Below are positions 16,420 through 16,896 of a stretch of 16,896 nt of DNA, piece after piece (the stretch's first letter is position 1; each line of letters starts with the position of its first letter). Source of the stretch: Planctomycetota bacterium (GTDB lineage Bacteria > Planctomycetota > Planctomycetia > Pirellulales > Thermoguttaceae). Below the pieces are notes generated by a model, which did no database searches, was not told the origin of the DNA, and worked only from the letters and a program-made list of their open reading frames with translations. The stretch lies in assembly GCA_021784975.1 (NCBI GenBank), contig JAJYGU010000035.1, positions 1 through 16,896 of the forward strand, written 5' to 3'. Position numbers and translations under genes: made by a program.

Positions 16420-16784
16420 CCCGGCCCTTGTTCCAGCGCCCGCATCACTTCTTGAAATCGCCGGTTGTCGCGGGACGGCCGGTATTGCGGCGGCGCGAAC
16501 GGCTTGGGCTTTTGTAGCGGAGGAGGGCTTGGCGGCTGGGGCGCGGCGGGCGTCTGGGCCGGCAGTGGCGGGGGCGAGGTTTGCCACCACCAGCTTATGC
16601 CCAGTTCGCGGGCTTTTTCGACCGAGCAGACCAACAGGCGAAGCTGGATGGTCAGCAACTCGATGTCGCAGAGCTTGACACGAATGTCGCCGGCAATCAC
16701 CAGGCCCGTGTTGAGCACGCGTTCCAGGATGTCGGCCAGACTATCCCCGTGAGTGGCTCGGGTGATGAGCTCTGCCTGGGCCAT
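16416..16784 (-). CDS. gvpJ: GvpJ-type gas vesicle protein with Pro-rich tail
   Basis: 122 residues. Residues about 13-68 match the GvpA/GvpJ fold: SLADILERVLNTGLVIAGDI, then RVKLCDIELLTIQLRLLVCS and VEKARELGISWW. The GDI, the ELLTI core and the closing WW are features of GvpJ rather than of the major shell protein GvpA. GvpJ is a minor GvpA-like component needed for gas vesicle assembly. The tail, about 70-122, is mostly Pro/Ala/Gln (PPPLPAQTPAAPQPPSPPP) and ends in a short charged helix (RRFQEVMRALEQ), unlike the acidic helical tail of Bacillus GvpJ as I remember it. It lies 24 bases after the gvpK end, in the order K then J as in the Bacillus megaterium cluster. AAAAGGGA precedes the ATG. 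Confidence 0.85.
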   Translation of the reverse strand: MAQAELITRATHGDSLADILERVLNTGLVIAGDIRVKLCDIELLTIQLRLLVCSVEKARELGISWWWQTSPPPLPAQTPAAPQPPSPPPLQKPKPFAPPQYRPSRDNRRFQEVMRALEQGPG

Positions 16785-16808
16785 GGGGTCGTCCCTTTTC
16801 CCTTGCGA

Positions 16809-16896
16809 CTATCGCAGCTTTCCGAGCGGGCCGAGATTGAGGTTCAAGTCTTCATCGCTGAAGCCGAAATACTCTTTGAGCCGGTCGATTTCTTCC
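16809..16896 (-). CDS. gvpK: GvpK-like gas vesicle protein, C-terminal end only
   Basis: The last 28 residues are inside the window, read from 16895 to the TAG at 16811-16809; the rest lies beyond the right edge. The end E-E-I-D-R-L-K-E-Y-F-G-F followed by DEDLNLNLGPLGKLR closely resembles the (D/E)LNLDLGPLG ending of GvpK proteins, an accessory protein essential for gas vesicle formation. With gvpJ directly downstream, it indicates that a gas vesicle cluster continues past this edge. Confidence 0.65.
   Translation of the reverse strand, partial: EEIDRLKEYFGFSDEDLNLNLGPLGKLR

Overview
The window reads as a stretch of a high-GC, free-living bacterial chromosome, most likely a planctomycete of the Pirellulales type. 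This lineage call is inference. It rests on a ThiD2-ThiE thiamin fusion, Tat-exported amidohydrolase-fold proteins, secreted TPR and Cys-rich proteins, a ClpC ATPase and the style of the intergenic repeats. No rRNA, tRNA, CRISPR array, transposase or phage gene was seen.

Left part (1-5280): a tightly packed plus-strand operon encodes an amidohydrolase (cut by the window edge), a Tat-signal amidohydrolase-fold protein that has lost its metal ligands, and a secreted fusion of a beta-propeller with a xylose-isomerase-like TIM barrel. It meets, tail to tail across a large stem-loop, a small secreted protein with 20-residue Cys/Pro/Trp repeats. Next, on the minus strand, come a CYTH-domain phosphohydrolase/cyclase-like gene and, overlapping its stop by ATGA, a small membrane-protein gene that appears broken by a one-base frameshift.

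Middle (5281-10761): after a repeat-rich spacer lies a minus-strand gene that fuses a Clp N-domain, a ThiD2 HMP-phosphate kinase and a ThiE thiamin-phosphate synthase. It diverges from a small membrane/TPR gene followed by clpC, a full ClpC AAA+ unfoldase. A Clp N-domain thus occurs in two genes about 1 kb apart. The CYTH gene lies downstream of the thiamin gene in the same direction; some CYTH enzymes are thiamin triphosphatases, so a thiamin link is possible.

Right part (10762-16896): a short, divergent MnmE/TrmE-like GTPase whose last codons are written by a 7-bp minisatellite; a second repeat-rich spacer; a secreted TPR protein; a short secretin-core protein whose ribosome binding site lies in a REP-like hairpin repeat; a spacer with a possible decayed reverse-strand coding remnant; an orphan FixJ-type response regulator; and, convergent with it, the edge of a gas vesicle cluster (gvpK end, then gvpJ with an unusual Pro-rich tail).

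The most unusual items are the Clp_N-ThiD2-ThiE fusion, the Cys-rich repeat protein, the metal-ligand-free Tat amidohydrolase, a compound repeat shared by two spacers (heptamers followed by 14-mers), a MITE-like inverted-repeat element, and the REP-like hairpin that appears to supply a Shine-Dalgarno sequence. All calls are from reading the sequence; no database search was made.
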